DNA from: Trichobilharzia szidati
Lineage: Eukaryota > Platyhelminthes > Trematoda > Strigeidida > Schistosomatidae
Length of the DNA: 64,000 nt
Reading direction: 5' to 3'
Assembly: GCA_944472155.2 (NCBI GenBank)
Contig: OX235273.1
Span: forward strand, 82,392,793 to 82,456,792
In this document: piece by piece, positions 34,791 through 47,352 of the stretch
How the letters are laid out: the number at the start of each line of letters is the position of its first letter
How positions within the stretch are numbered: the stretch's first letter is position 1
Translations under genes and position numbers: made by a program
Notes under the pieces: generated by a model
What the model was told of the DNA's origin: nothing
The model's database searches: none
What the model saw: only the letters and a program-made list of their open reading frames with translations

Positions 34791-35035
34791 TAGAGAATAC
34801 ATTTCTTTATTATGTGAACCTGAGAACTGTAAATGATACTTTTCCATTTCACGTTTACTGACAAGAACTTGTCCACTTTGATATATGTGAATTTATTTCA
34901 CGATTTGGAAATTGTCTCTGAGCTGATTAATCACGTCTCACTTTAAATGCATTGGATATTGGACTGGTTAAGTCCAAAGATGCATGTATAAAGTTTGATC
35001 TAGTGAAGGCCGTTTGAAGGGCGTCTATTAGCTAA

Positions 35036-35391
35036 ATGGACGGTGATTGCGTATCAGAGATAGAGTCGTGTTTAGGTGGAGTAAAACAATTTCTGCGTTG
35101 CCCAATATGGTAAATTTGGACATTTTACACTTCATTTCTGTAGCTTAGATGATGTTCAGAATCCTGTAATAACACCATGCTCTCATGTTTACTGCAAGTT
35201 CTGCATGGATAAGCATTTTGAAAAGAAAAGGAACGCCAGTTGTCCTCTCTGTAACAAAAACATTACTACTAGGTAATTGTGTAAGAAACGTTTACGTCTT
35301 AGATCACTTAAAGCTACAAGCAAAGTTGTCAATATTATCGAGCTTTGTAGAAAAGTATTGTCTGCGTATGAACAAGAAGCAGGAACTAGAC
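35036..35391 (+). CDS. BRCA1: BRCA1 RING finger exons 1-3
   Basis: The C3HC4 RING is complete: CPIC, 11 residues, C-x-H, x2, C-x2-C (CKFC), 12 residues, CPLC. The second Cys of CPIC is split by a 34-bp intron (TG|C), and the Arg after NITT by a 30-bp intron (AG|A). The downstream helix ([20 protein letters not shown]) corresponds to the helix flanking the human RING that contacts BARD1. KNDITKRSLQES of human BRCA1 is matched by KNITTRSLKAT here, which favours BRCA1 over other RING proteins. Confidence 0.9.
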
Positions 35392-38300
35392 GTTAGTTTT
35401 GTAGTTTTGCTTTTCATTTTTTTAGTTCTCCCTCAAGACCTTGGGAACAGTTTGCACCTTAGCCAGGAATTAACACAAGTTCCAGTATGTCCGTTTACTT
35501 TATTCCATTGTACTGCAGGTGAATAACGTTGAGACGTCTCATTTGCAAACCAAAGTGGTTCCTAGTACATACCAACACGGCGATAAAGGCGCTTCTGCTG
35601 TCAGGCCTCGAAATCGTATACTTTTGGGGACAACTGCACGCACACAACGAACAAAGCAATTATACAAACAGCAAACTGCCATGCACTCTGAGGATGTTCT
35701 GTTAACTCAGCCAATGTGTGACTCAGATGCTTCAGCGAAAATTCAGATTCAGAGTTTTGCAAATGAAGAAGAGAAAACTGATACGTTCCTTGACTTATTT
35801 AGTTTAACTCAACAGACTCAACCTATGGTTGACTCCTCTGACGGTGGTTCTTTGTTCGCACCAGTGGAAGGAATGTTGCGAAATAATTTATCAGCCGATG
35901 TCGCAACCAGTTCGATTACTGCAAAATCCAAGCAGCAGTATGGGTCTAAGTTTTCAAAGAAATCCAAACGAGTCAAGCGTTCCGCATGTCTTCCTCCTCT
36001 GCCACCCGTTATGAAAACAGGGTTTGTCACTGGTGGAAGTCCAGGACCCAACCCTTGTAACTCAGTTTCTCGCACTGCCTCCGTGACACTGAAAAGACCA
36101 TCCGATGCACCGTGTGAAGGTGAAGTCACCAGAAAACACTGTCGAAGGGAGTCGAATTGTTCGGTGCTATCTGGTCAAGGTTTGGTTACTAAAACTCACG
36201 AGGTTGTATGCCATGTTCAGCCGTCAGAGAACTTATCAGCCAATATAAAAAGCCATACAAACTCATCCAAGCAGCAAGTAAACGAAAACGCAGGGCGTCT
36301 ATTAACAGAAAATAGCTTGTTGAAAGCTACTTGCAGTCTGAAAAAACGATCTCATTCTTTTGGTGGGACTTTGTCTCACACAGCATCGGCTGTAGCTGGA
36401 AAACGTTTGCTTCAGAAGTACCGTAATAAACCTCATCGCTTGTCAGCAGTACACAATAGTTTGTCTTCAAAAAGCCCAGGCTGGTCACGTTGGCGTCAAA
36501 TGTGCAGAGAACTTCGGCGTCGAAGCTCTTCCCTACGATTAGCATTTCGTAGATCATCTAGTGTTGTCGGTAAAAGTGAACAGAAAGTGTACTCAGAGTC
36601 AGGAGAAAATCCTACAAACGATTTCCCCAGGCGCTCTTCATCTCTTTCTAGCCGCATTGGAATTTCTTTGTCTAAATTGAAACACAGTACAAAACGAAAT
36701 AAGCACAGAGTTACTGAACCAAATGCTCAAACCACTATATCATTTGGGACGTCAGTGGATGGCTCTGATATTTCACTTAACACTCTTCCTGGATCTAATG
36801 TAGCGTCAGGAAAATCTGAAGGTAACTGTGTTACTGGGTCAGGTTTTAAAAAGCTAAGTTGCCCTAAAGAAAACTGCCATTTCATCATGCCTTTACGGCG
36901 TCTACTGTCACGTGATTACTTCCACTCCAAATCATTACATTCCCGTCTACGATCTTCTTTGCGTCGTAACGAAGCTGGTTGTTGTTCTCCCATAATTCAG
37001 GTCGAATCGCCTCATGGTTACTCTGCTAACAAATGTGACTTGGATTCTCCTGAGCCTCGTCCACAGCTTAATGGGTCCAACGTATCCACCTTATCATATT
37101 CACTGATGGGTTCTCATTGCGATATTTATCTTCAGCCTCTACACTGCAGCGCGTGTGGTGAGACGCTTATATTAAATCCTGATGTCAGTAATGTAAATGT
37201 ACTGTCACCAGTGTCGCACCTTGGTTCTGAGCTGGTGTTACGCCCACCTACATCCGACCGGTCTTGTTCCATGTCTTCATCGTACTGGCAAGCTGAGGAC
37301 CCAGGCGATACTATCTTCACAGATGCACATCTAGATGCTCTGGTTGAAGCAAATCGTCGTTACGTTTCAGAGTCAGATGGGGATCATTTCACGAAACAGT
37401 CCAGGTCATCTGTCCCTTTAAATTTGTGCGGGTCATCATTCACTGTCAATTCGGTTAGTTTTTGGATTATCATAAATCCCTATTTTCTTCATGTGAAGGC
37501 ATTTATGTATTATTATTAGCAGTAAAGTCGTTTTTGTTTGTGTAGAACCCACACTAAGGGCCACTGGTAAAATTAAGGTTTTTAGAAAGTAACATACATG
37601 GTTTTTGTGATTTTCGAAATATTGAACTTGATAATAACTGCGCTACCGTTTCGTTTTCTGTTACTCACGTTTTTGTCTAAGTGCACTGCAGTCTGTGTAA
37701 GTCTTATTAGCTGTCCGGAACTATTGATGGCTGTCGCACTTCTCTGGCTCCAAAGAGCCTGGACAGCTGATTTCTAAAGAGCAAATTGGATTTCGTTCAG
37801 TTATTACCTTAACGTCACATATATTGCAGCCTACCTTTGATTTTGCGGGCGACTATTATTTGCTGGTGTTAGTTGATCGATATCTTGATGCACATATAAG
37901 AGACATTTCAGGGAAAGTGGAAACGTTTAGTCGTCTCTTGCCATATTCCCTAAGCAACATTGAGGTTAGACAGGTTTACCTAATTTCCTTTTCTTGTTAA
38001 TTGTACTATTGTTGACATTTTGGATGTACGTGGTGTTGGTTTAAATATGCTACTCAGAGAAAGACTTTTTGTTCATGATATGGTAGAGAAGATTTGTGGC
38101 TCAGGTGGATGATTTTGATGTGGTTGTGTTCTCTGAGCTGGATAGTTCATGAGTATGCGGGCGATATTATGACTGGAATAACATACAAGTTACTCGAAGC
38201 ATTTCTAGGTGGTTGGTGATTAGTATCTGTAATTATGGTATGTTCTTTAGGCCATCAATCTGCAGAGCACTTCCTGTGAGATTGTTAGGAGCCTCTGAGG

Positions 38301-41300
38301 CACCCACCCTTGCATGTCAGCCATTTTTTCTATTTAGACCTTCATGTAGGCGAGAATTTCGCTCCGTCCATCGTTTCATAGTCCAAGATTAATCTTAGGA
38401 AGTGGTGGGGTTGTGACCCCATAATGGTCCCATGGGGTGGCACAGTGGTTAGGACTCTCGCCGACCATGCACATGGTCCGGGGTTCGATCCCCTGCCGGC
38501 GCACACCCAATATCTATGGTCGGCCTAAATTTGGGCTACCGATATCCATGCTCAAAATTCCACACTTGTACTGAAAATACGGTGTGGAATCAAGCTGTAA
38601 ATCAAAATAAAAAAAAAGAAAAAAAAAAGGACACAGCATCACCTGTAGATTGGCGTCTGTGAAGTCATACAACTCAGTGGCCGGGAAATCCATTTCAAGC
38701 ATACTACAGCCTCTCTGCTTTTTGATACTGCTAATAATACAATTTGTCCATTAGTTCTTTAAACAACGAAAATGCATATAATATCCTTCTACTATTCTCC
38801 CTTCAAATGTATATATATATTCACTTCTTTAGATTGTATCGATTTGTTTCGGTCATTTTTTGCAATCGTTGTTGTGTGCACCAGTCTTACTTGGATAATA
38901 TTTCGATTTGTGTGAACTACCAAGGCTCCCTTGTATTATATAAGTGTTTTTCGAAGCTGTACTTAACGTACGTCCTCACGATTGTGAAATTGAGAAAGTG
39001 TTATATGGTCGTAACAGGGAATTTTTGACGTCACCAAGGAGGATGGAAGTGCGTCGGTTGCACAGCGGTAGAATGGTCGCCAACCAAGCAGGTGGTTCGG
39101 AGTCCGATCCTCGGCCAGCGCACTCCTTTACCTCGCTAAGCCAGCAATAAGACTGGTAAAGAGGGAAGATTGGGCATGAGGCTAACAACCCCATTCCGTA
39201 AAAATAAATACCACTGCTACTGAAACTTCAGAGCTCTAGCTTGAAGCCCTATGTTCCACTGGGAACGTAAAGGAATAAAGCAGAAAGGGGGATAGAAAAG
39301 AATCAAGGGATATAAAAAGGTTACAACACAGTATGGGAATTGTTATCTTTACCTACTGAAACATGTGAAAGCCAAGCAATGTTAGGTCTCAGAGTGTCTC
39401 TTGAGTGATTTAAAGTTGTTAAGTAGTTGGTTGAAACATATGAAGTGAAACTCACGAGGTTGCATGATCAGACAATTTGTTTTTTTCATTCAACTAATGA
39501 TAGTTAACACTGCTTCGACTCTGCGGTTCAAGGCTTGTGTTGGTATTAGTTAAAGATAGACTGTATCTACATATCACTGACGTTGTTCGATATGCAAATG
39601 ACTTAACGATATATTGTGGTGAGATTTCCATAATATGCTGAGTTTTACTACTTATTTAATTCCTCTCAAAGGTGTATTCATAAATTTGCATCACTTGATT
39701 TTCTTGTGGATTTTTGTAGAAAACAGACTCTACAGAAAAGTGTGAAACTATACCGAAAGCTGAAGTGTCAAATCCAGTTACTGTAGCATTACAACCTGAC
39801 AATTTAATTGCAGTGGCATCTTCAGATAGTGTCAGTAGTGGTGTGGCACCAAATGATGATGGCAAACTTCAAGGGAATCTTATTACATCACCAGGAAGTG
39901 ACAATGGGGTTGCTGAATCTCCAAACCCGCAGAATACTGAGTTGCTGGAATATCCGGATCAGTCTAATATATCCACTTTCCCGGGAAGTAGTAGTGAAAT
40001 TATGCCAACGGTAGTAAGTACATTCCATCTGATAAAAAGGTTTTCGTATCTCATGTTTTTGTAAATGGAAAACATATTTCATGATATATATATATATATA
40101 TATATATATATCAAGACCTAGATTTGTGCTGAGAAGGATTTTTCGGTTAGTCTTCTCCTATATTTATTCACCATTGTCTTTTCATTAGATTTTCAACTTA
40201 GTTTAAAGTTAAAATTTGCTCCTTTAGGTTCTATGTCTTGTGTTCTACTTTTTTTCGTATCATTCTCAACTCATCAGTGTATTTGATTATGATTCTGATT
40301 CACCTTAATAACATATCGTACTTTTTGAACAATTTTAAAAACAGTTAGATGCTTACTAGATAATCTATAGATCTTTGGGAGATTAGGTATTATAGAGTTG
40401 ATGTAATGAACCTTTGGGCAAGATGAGTGAAGGTAAAGTAAATATAGACTGTCCAGAGTACTACTTAGCAGCTGTAAACTGCATTGTGTAACAGAAAGGC
40501 AAAATATGGAGGTCTTATTATTCACCAGTAGTTTAAAGCTCTAAGGGCTTATCCAGAGAGTTGAGACATTATGGTATAAAGTGGACCTTCTGTAAACTTC
40601 TAGATTAAGTGACTGGGCATTCAATGGCAGTTCGATTGCCACACATCTACCAACATTCAACTCAGACATTTGTCTGCATTTCGGTGACATCTAGAAGCTA
40701 TCTACTGAAGATAAATTGTTCATTGCACTGCTTAAGTCTTGTTATCTCTAACGAGACATTCATGTATAAAGTATACTTGGCTACGATTATATTAGGGGAA
40801 GACTAAGCTATAGGGTTAGTTAATGGTGCCATCGACTGTTGGTTTTGACAGTTCAAAGAAGATGGTTTGAATGAAGCCATTCTTTTTTGTTTTCTTTTAG
40901 TATTAAACATCTGTTACGTCTCCTGTAGTAACACTGTCTTAAGCTTTTTCCTCTTTCTGAATTTTGATGTAGATGGCAATTTATACCAATCTAGTTTTAT
41001 ACTGCTTTCTCATGTTCTACCTTTTCATTTTAAGTATTTCGAGAATTGTCTACCAAACCTTCATCCTGCAACTTCCAGAGATGGTAATTTAAAACCTAAA
41101 TTTTTATTCATTTTTCTGAACTGCATAATAAGTTAGTGCATTTAAACTGGCAAATAAAAAGATAGTAAGGCACAATGATAATGTAGCGTACTAGATGAAC
41201 AGTTATTGAAGTGATGTATAGTGTATGGGAAACGGAGAGGTCGGAGAATTGATATACCTCCATTATTGTAGATGATCTATTGAACTGTTTTAGGTAAGTT

Positions 41301-44300
41301 GTTTGCATTTCTTTTTGTACATTTCTTTACTTCTCATCTTTAGAATTATAATGTATGAAATTTTGAATTTGAAGATTTCAACATGCTATTTATTACTTCT
41401 TAATCTTGGTTATTTTAGGACCGTGAACGTTTGCGTCACGAGTGTGAAGAATTGGAAGCTGTTGTTGCGGCTTTGCAGAAGCAACTAGAAGCTCAAGCTA
41501 ATGAACTAAGTCCAAACACGACCGCTGAAATTGTTAGATCCGCTTGTACTGAACCGTTGAACGATTCTCCTACTAGTCCAATTACATGTAAAGAGCAGGA
41601 GCAAAATGAACAACCAACTTTTAATAGTGTAAAGCAAGCCATAATAAACATTGAAAAGATTCAGTGTGATGGTAAACCATCAAGCCATTCTGAATCACCT
41701 AAATTGTCTGAGGTAAGATCTTTTATTTAGTGGATAAATATCTTCAGCCTACTTTTGCAAATGTGTGCCTAGGGCTATTTTGTATCTTTAGCTATTATTT
41801 TGATCATATGTATAAACAGTTCTTGGATAAAAAAGAACATGGTACATTAGTGTGTTGTGGTCACGATTTTTTTTCTAGTTTTAGTTCAAATGGCCGAGAA
41901 TAGTTGTAAATCAGCATATTCTGGTAGAAAGATTTTCAGTGGTGTTACGTTCTTTGAGTTATTTAGATAAATTAGGTTGTGTTAATTCGATGTTGTTCTT
42001 CAACCTGTATTATTAAGTTTTGAGTATCTAAGTACCTTTGGTCTGTATATTTGATTTGTTCATCCGAATCAATTATGGCAACTCGTCTTTTTGTAATTGT
42101 GCAGCTTTATCAGTTTTATTGGATAGAAATGTTGTTAACAGTTTTAATTTTACTGCCGAATTTGCTGGTTTTCGCCTAAACAATGTTCTATCTGTAAATA
42201 TTAAGCTAAATTTGTGGTGAATTGATATTCGCTTTATTTGAATGCTAACTTTACATAAATTGCTTACTAGTTAAACACCCTCCTAGATCCTAGTTTAGGG
42301 AGAAGTTTTTGGGGAAGTTCGTTTTACTGGGGTCTAGCGAAGTTGAATTAACGGAAAACATTTTCATGATTTCAGTTTACTGGTTATTTTTCACATATTT
42401 ACTTCATGATTTAGGTTATGGAAACGTGTGCGTCAGAAACAGTTGATATCATCCCATCATCTCAAACAGAAGATGAACCGGAAGATAGTCATGGGAATGT
42501 GAAACATGCCTTTCCTACCTCTCAGTCAGCTATATCAGCACTTAAACCTTCCGGGCAGTCGAGCCAAGATGCATCGACAAAGTTACCCAGTACCCTGAAT
42601 AGTTCTTTGTGTGATGTCATTCCAGGTACATTCTCTGGATCTACACAAACTTTTCGTGATCCCATTTCATCAACTCAAATTACGTTAAGCAATATCACTC
42701 AGTGTCCTGAGACAAATTTAGGCTCACTTAGTACACAAGTGAATGAAAACTGGACTCCTATGGTGTCTGAAAAAAGTCGACCCAATATTGCTGTAACAGG
42801 TTCTAATTTATCACCATCAGATGCTGTAAGTATTGTGATTTGCTTGTTCGTTTTATTTATATCTGTGATGCCTACGGTCGTAAACAAATAATTTGTTTGT
42901 TAATCACTTTATATTTGCACATACCTTTGTCACTGCGAATTGGTATTTGCTGACATTTTATTCATGCGGCTTTCGGTCAAAAAACGTGCAACTGAGTTCG
43001 TTCTACCCTTTATATAGTTGTAAGACTTGCTCACTGAGGGTGGCTAACTGTCTTTTGCCATGGGTGTTTACTTTCTATCTCCCTTAATAAGTGGTATAAT
43101 AGGATGAGTAATATTGAGGTTATTCGTAGAGTGCTAGGTAAGGAAGGGAAGTCTATGTATGAGATTGTGAACCTACATCGATTGAGTTAGATAGCTCGGA
43201 CACGTGTCGTGCATGCCAAGTTACCGCCTTCCTTAATAAAGAAGTGTTAGCTGACAGGATTGGGTTGGAAAAAGGTTAGCAATGGTTAAATCAAAACCTG
43301 GTATCAGTCCTTGAAGTCTTTGACAGTTAGTTTGGACCACGTGGAGAGGTGTAGACTGCGTGGTTGGGGGTCCTCGAGATGCTAAGAGCCAGTGGCTTGA
43401 GAATGTTGGTGATATAGTAAAAACTGCCGTCAATGGTGCAGATGCATTCACTATGTAATTTCACAGATCCATTAAATCGCCATGTTTTCCTGTCCTTTTG
43501 AATTTCTGTTTTTCTTTTCTCTATCTTTATGTACTACATGTAGTACAGCAACTTGAACTAATGCACTTTTGTGCGAATTTCTACTTTGAAATGCAGTCAA
43601 TCAGTGAGACATGATAAGCAGTCGCACGTACGTAAAGGCTGTTAATATCACTTGGCTGTGTAAATGGCGTAGAACGGAGCGATGTTTGGACCCGTGACGT
43701 AATGGTTGAAAATTGAGTGCCTAAACCAGTGAATAAGTTACCTACTATCCATTTTTAACTATCTATCAAACACTAGGATTTAGTGTTACATGTGATAATG
43801 CGACAAACAGCGGGCAATGAGGAAACAGGCATAAAATGGACTCACAAAAAACTTGGAGGATCTAGACTTCGCTAATGATGTCTGATTTCCCACAAACTGA
43901 AAGATATGCAAGCGAAAAGCAACAAGTTGGCAGAAGAAGCATCACAGATAGGACTTCAGGTGAACAAAGAGAAAACAGAGGTGATGAAGATTCCTGGGCA
44001 ACACCACCAACAGCAGCAACAACAACAGACAACAATCAGCATAAATGGAAGGAACCTGAAAGAAACAACTCTTTTACTTACCTAACTGGGAAGCATTGTT
44101 TCAACTACAGGCGGAACTGATGAGGATATCAAAGCAAGAATCGGAAAAGCAAGCCAAGCTTTCACTACTCCCAAGTCTGTGTGGAGGTCAACAGCACTCA
44201 GCGTCAAAAATAAGATCCGGATTTTCAACTCCAATGTGAATGCAGTCAGTGCTACTATACGGATCAGAGACTTGCACTGCACGTCATAAAGAGCATCTCA

Positions 44301-44702
44301 AACAAACTACAGACCTTCATTAACAGTTGTCTTCGCTCAATACTCAAGATCAGATGGTCAGAAAAGATCAGCAACAGAGATCTCTGGCAATGAGCGAACC
44401 AACACAGCAGGAGCCGATTGTGCAACAAATAAGCAGGAAGAAATGGAGATGGATTGGCTGGCCATACTCTGAGGAAACAAACCATCAAGTGACATCACTA
44501 GACAAGCCATCGTTCGAGTGGAACTCGAAAGGGAAGCGGTGAGTTGGTCGTCAGTGCGAGGGTGACTTGGAGGAGGTCATGTGAGGAGGAGATGAAAGCA
44601 TGTGGGCAGACTTGGGTCCAGGTGAAAACTCTAGCAGAGAACCGAACTCAATGGAGACGCACGGTTGAAGCCCTATGTTCCTCTAGGAATTAAAGGAAAC
44701 AA

Positions 44703-44747
<45 letters not shown>

Positions 44748-47320
44748 ACACTGTTCCGAACAATGATGATCATACAGAATGGAAACTTTTGGCAATACAT
44801 AATCAGATGAAAGAGAGGTGAAAATATCCAGTTACCAAGGTAAGGAAAGACTGATAACTGCTTCTTTCTGAACGCATAAATGAGGTTTCAGGCGCTTGAT
44901 GGAGATTGCTTCGGCAAACTTAAGGAGAATTGAACTCTTTTGCCTATTGATAATTTTGAAAGATCTTGTGATGGCCACCTCATGACCGCGTCAAGGAGAT
45001 GCTTGGTGATGGCACTGTTTAAAGTATTTGTTCCCTTGAGACATTAACTTTTTGGAACAGAAAATCGTAGACATGCCCTTTTTTCTGTTCTTCCAATGTT
45101 ATCTAAATATCAGTATTAACCATTACGATGCGTTTTACTTATTCTTTTCGACAAGTCAACTTTATGCATGTTTTGTAGACGTTATAAGATATCTAGTAGG
45201 AAAAGTCTTATCAATCTAACACATGGAACCTCCTAGTAATTGACTCCTAACATCTGAAACCAAAAGCAAAAGTGCACTACAGTACATAAACACTGTTGTG
45301 TCATTAAGCTTAGTAATCATACTACCCATTTTGGCCGATAGATTTTGATGAAAACACCGCCACATAATGACATTAGTACCATGGAGTTGAGCGGTGAATG
45401 TGCATGTCTTGTGTTACGCATGCCTAGCCATCGCCTTCCTCGACGGGCAATGTTAGCCGACATAGGGTCAGGTTGGAAAAGAGCCAGTGGTGGTCAAAGG
45501 AAAACATGGCCTCATCAGTCAATGAAATTCACAACAGTTAGTTTAAGCCACCTATTAAGGTGCAGACTTCCTGGTTGGGGTCCTCGATTCGGTAAAAACC
45601 AATAGCTGGAGACAATCGGTGATATGGCTCTAAATCGTTGTCAATGGCGCAGATGCATCCACTCCTTGTGACTTATAATTTCCAATGAAACTATTTTGTT
45701 CTTCGATATTACTTTTCTTTTTGCCCTATATCTCTATTTATTGTCTCTATTTTGCGTTTCTTTTTAACTTTCTTCTCTGGCTTTGTGTGCTGAGTGAAGT
45801 GTGGCAACTCGAACTGCTGCACATCGGTGCAAAGTTCTATGTTGAAATCAGTCAGTCAGTCATGTGCATGTCTCAAAGTACACTATACAAAATGGTGTTT
45901 AGGGAGTATTCAGTAAAATGTATCCAATTATTAAATATGTCAATTCAATTCAATTAACCTTTACCTGTCATACTTGTTACAGTTTGTGTGAATGCTTTTT
46001 CTTAGTCTCCTTTTAGTTTTATATTGTTTGTTTTTGTAATATTTACTTTGTACATTCCTTTTTTTGTGCGTCGGTGGCACAGCGGTTAGGACGCTCGCCG
46101 ACAATGCGCATGGTTCGGGGTTCAATCCCCGGCCGATGCACCCCTGTACCTCGCTAAGCCAGTAATAAAGCTGATAAACAAGAAAGGCTAAGCATGAGGC
46201 TAGCAACCCCCATCCTGTGAAAATAAACGCTGCTACAGAAACTTCAAGCCTCTAGCTTGAAGCCCTATGTTCCACTGGGAACGTGATGGAACAAAAAATT
46301 CCTTTTTTTAGTGGTTATTAAGTTCAGTGTCTGTGTTTATTTTGATGGTTCATTTAACTGTGTTGTACTAGTTTCCCTTTTCTATTGTTTTTTTATTCTT
46401 AGGCTTTGTTGTACAAGTTTTGCTTACAGTTTAATATTCCGGAGCACAGTCGTTTTATCCCTCAAAAGACAACTCATGTTGTGATTAAAGAAGAAACAGG
46501 TTAGGAGTGTACTTGTTTTGCCATGTTGGTTATATTCAATATTATTATTATTATTCCCTTGGGTTCCGAGTAGATCATAGGGTTTCAGTAGCACATCTCT
46601 ACGTTGTCTTATTCTCTTCAGTTCTCTTTAGCCGCCCTCACGATTGCCTAGTGTCTGATCTCCTCCTCACAGGACTGCCTCCATGTCACCCTCAGACACC
46701 TTTCGTTTCCCATTCAGGTTCCGCTCAAGCGATGGTCTGGCAAGCAATATTACCCAACGGTCAGTGTCAGTTAACGGATGATAATTTAGTTACAAAGTTG
46801 CGAGTATGAAATTTTAGAAGCTATACGCCATTATTTTAGTTTACCTTGAAGGGAGGGGATTTTTATTATTGTATTATTCATTCTCTGCGCTCCGAATGAG
46901 ACATATGGATTCAGTGGTGCATTTCTATTACACTCGGTTCTCTGTCATTACTTTCAGCCAGCTCAACGACTCTTCAAAGGCTCTTATTTCATTTACATTT
47001 TTAACCCTCAGGTCCAACCCGTCACTTACCATTCGTCTTCCACTCAAGGGCCTGGTGTGATGTCACTTGAAGAGGATAGCCTTAAATAAATATGATATTT
47101 ACAACAATATATTTTGATGTAGTTGTGTTCTCTGAGCTGGATGGTTTACTTGCGAAGATTTCATTGCTTTACTAAGCGCATACTTCGCTTTGAAGTGAGC
47201 TTTTAAATTTCTCCACGGGTTTATTAGTCATCTCTCCTGGTGACCTTGAACGTGACTAGTTGCTTTTTTCTGTTTTGTCTACTACATCAAAATCATCCAC
47301 CTGAGCTAAAAATCTCCATT

Positions 47321-47352
<32 letters not shown>

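Larger units (their letters stand above)
37454..39719 (+). other. BRCA1 intron 5 with two SINEs
   Basis: This 2.27-kb intron holds a type B SINE (38433-38629) and a type A SINE (39051-39290). The part at 38090-38140 shares a foldback-type repeat with 47113-47318. The 37700-37980 stretch reads like very old LINE ([16 protein letters not shown]) but is too weak to call. Confidence 0.6.

Noticed and set aside
35185..35425. Separate open frame across the RING exons
   Set aside because: It runs through an intron in a different frame. The BRCA1 splice model explains the region, and only the 35426-35518 part is used as exon 4.
37715..37985. LINE remnant in BRCA1 intron 5
   Set aside because: A few residues ([16 protein letters not shown]) hint at a reverse transcriptase, but no second motif supports it.
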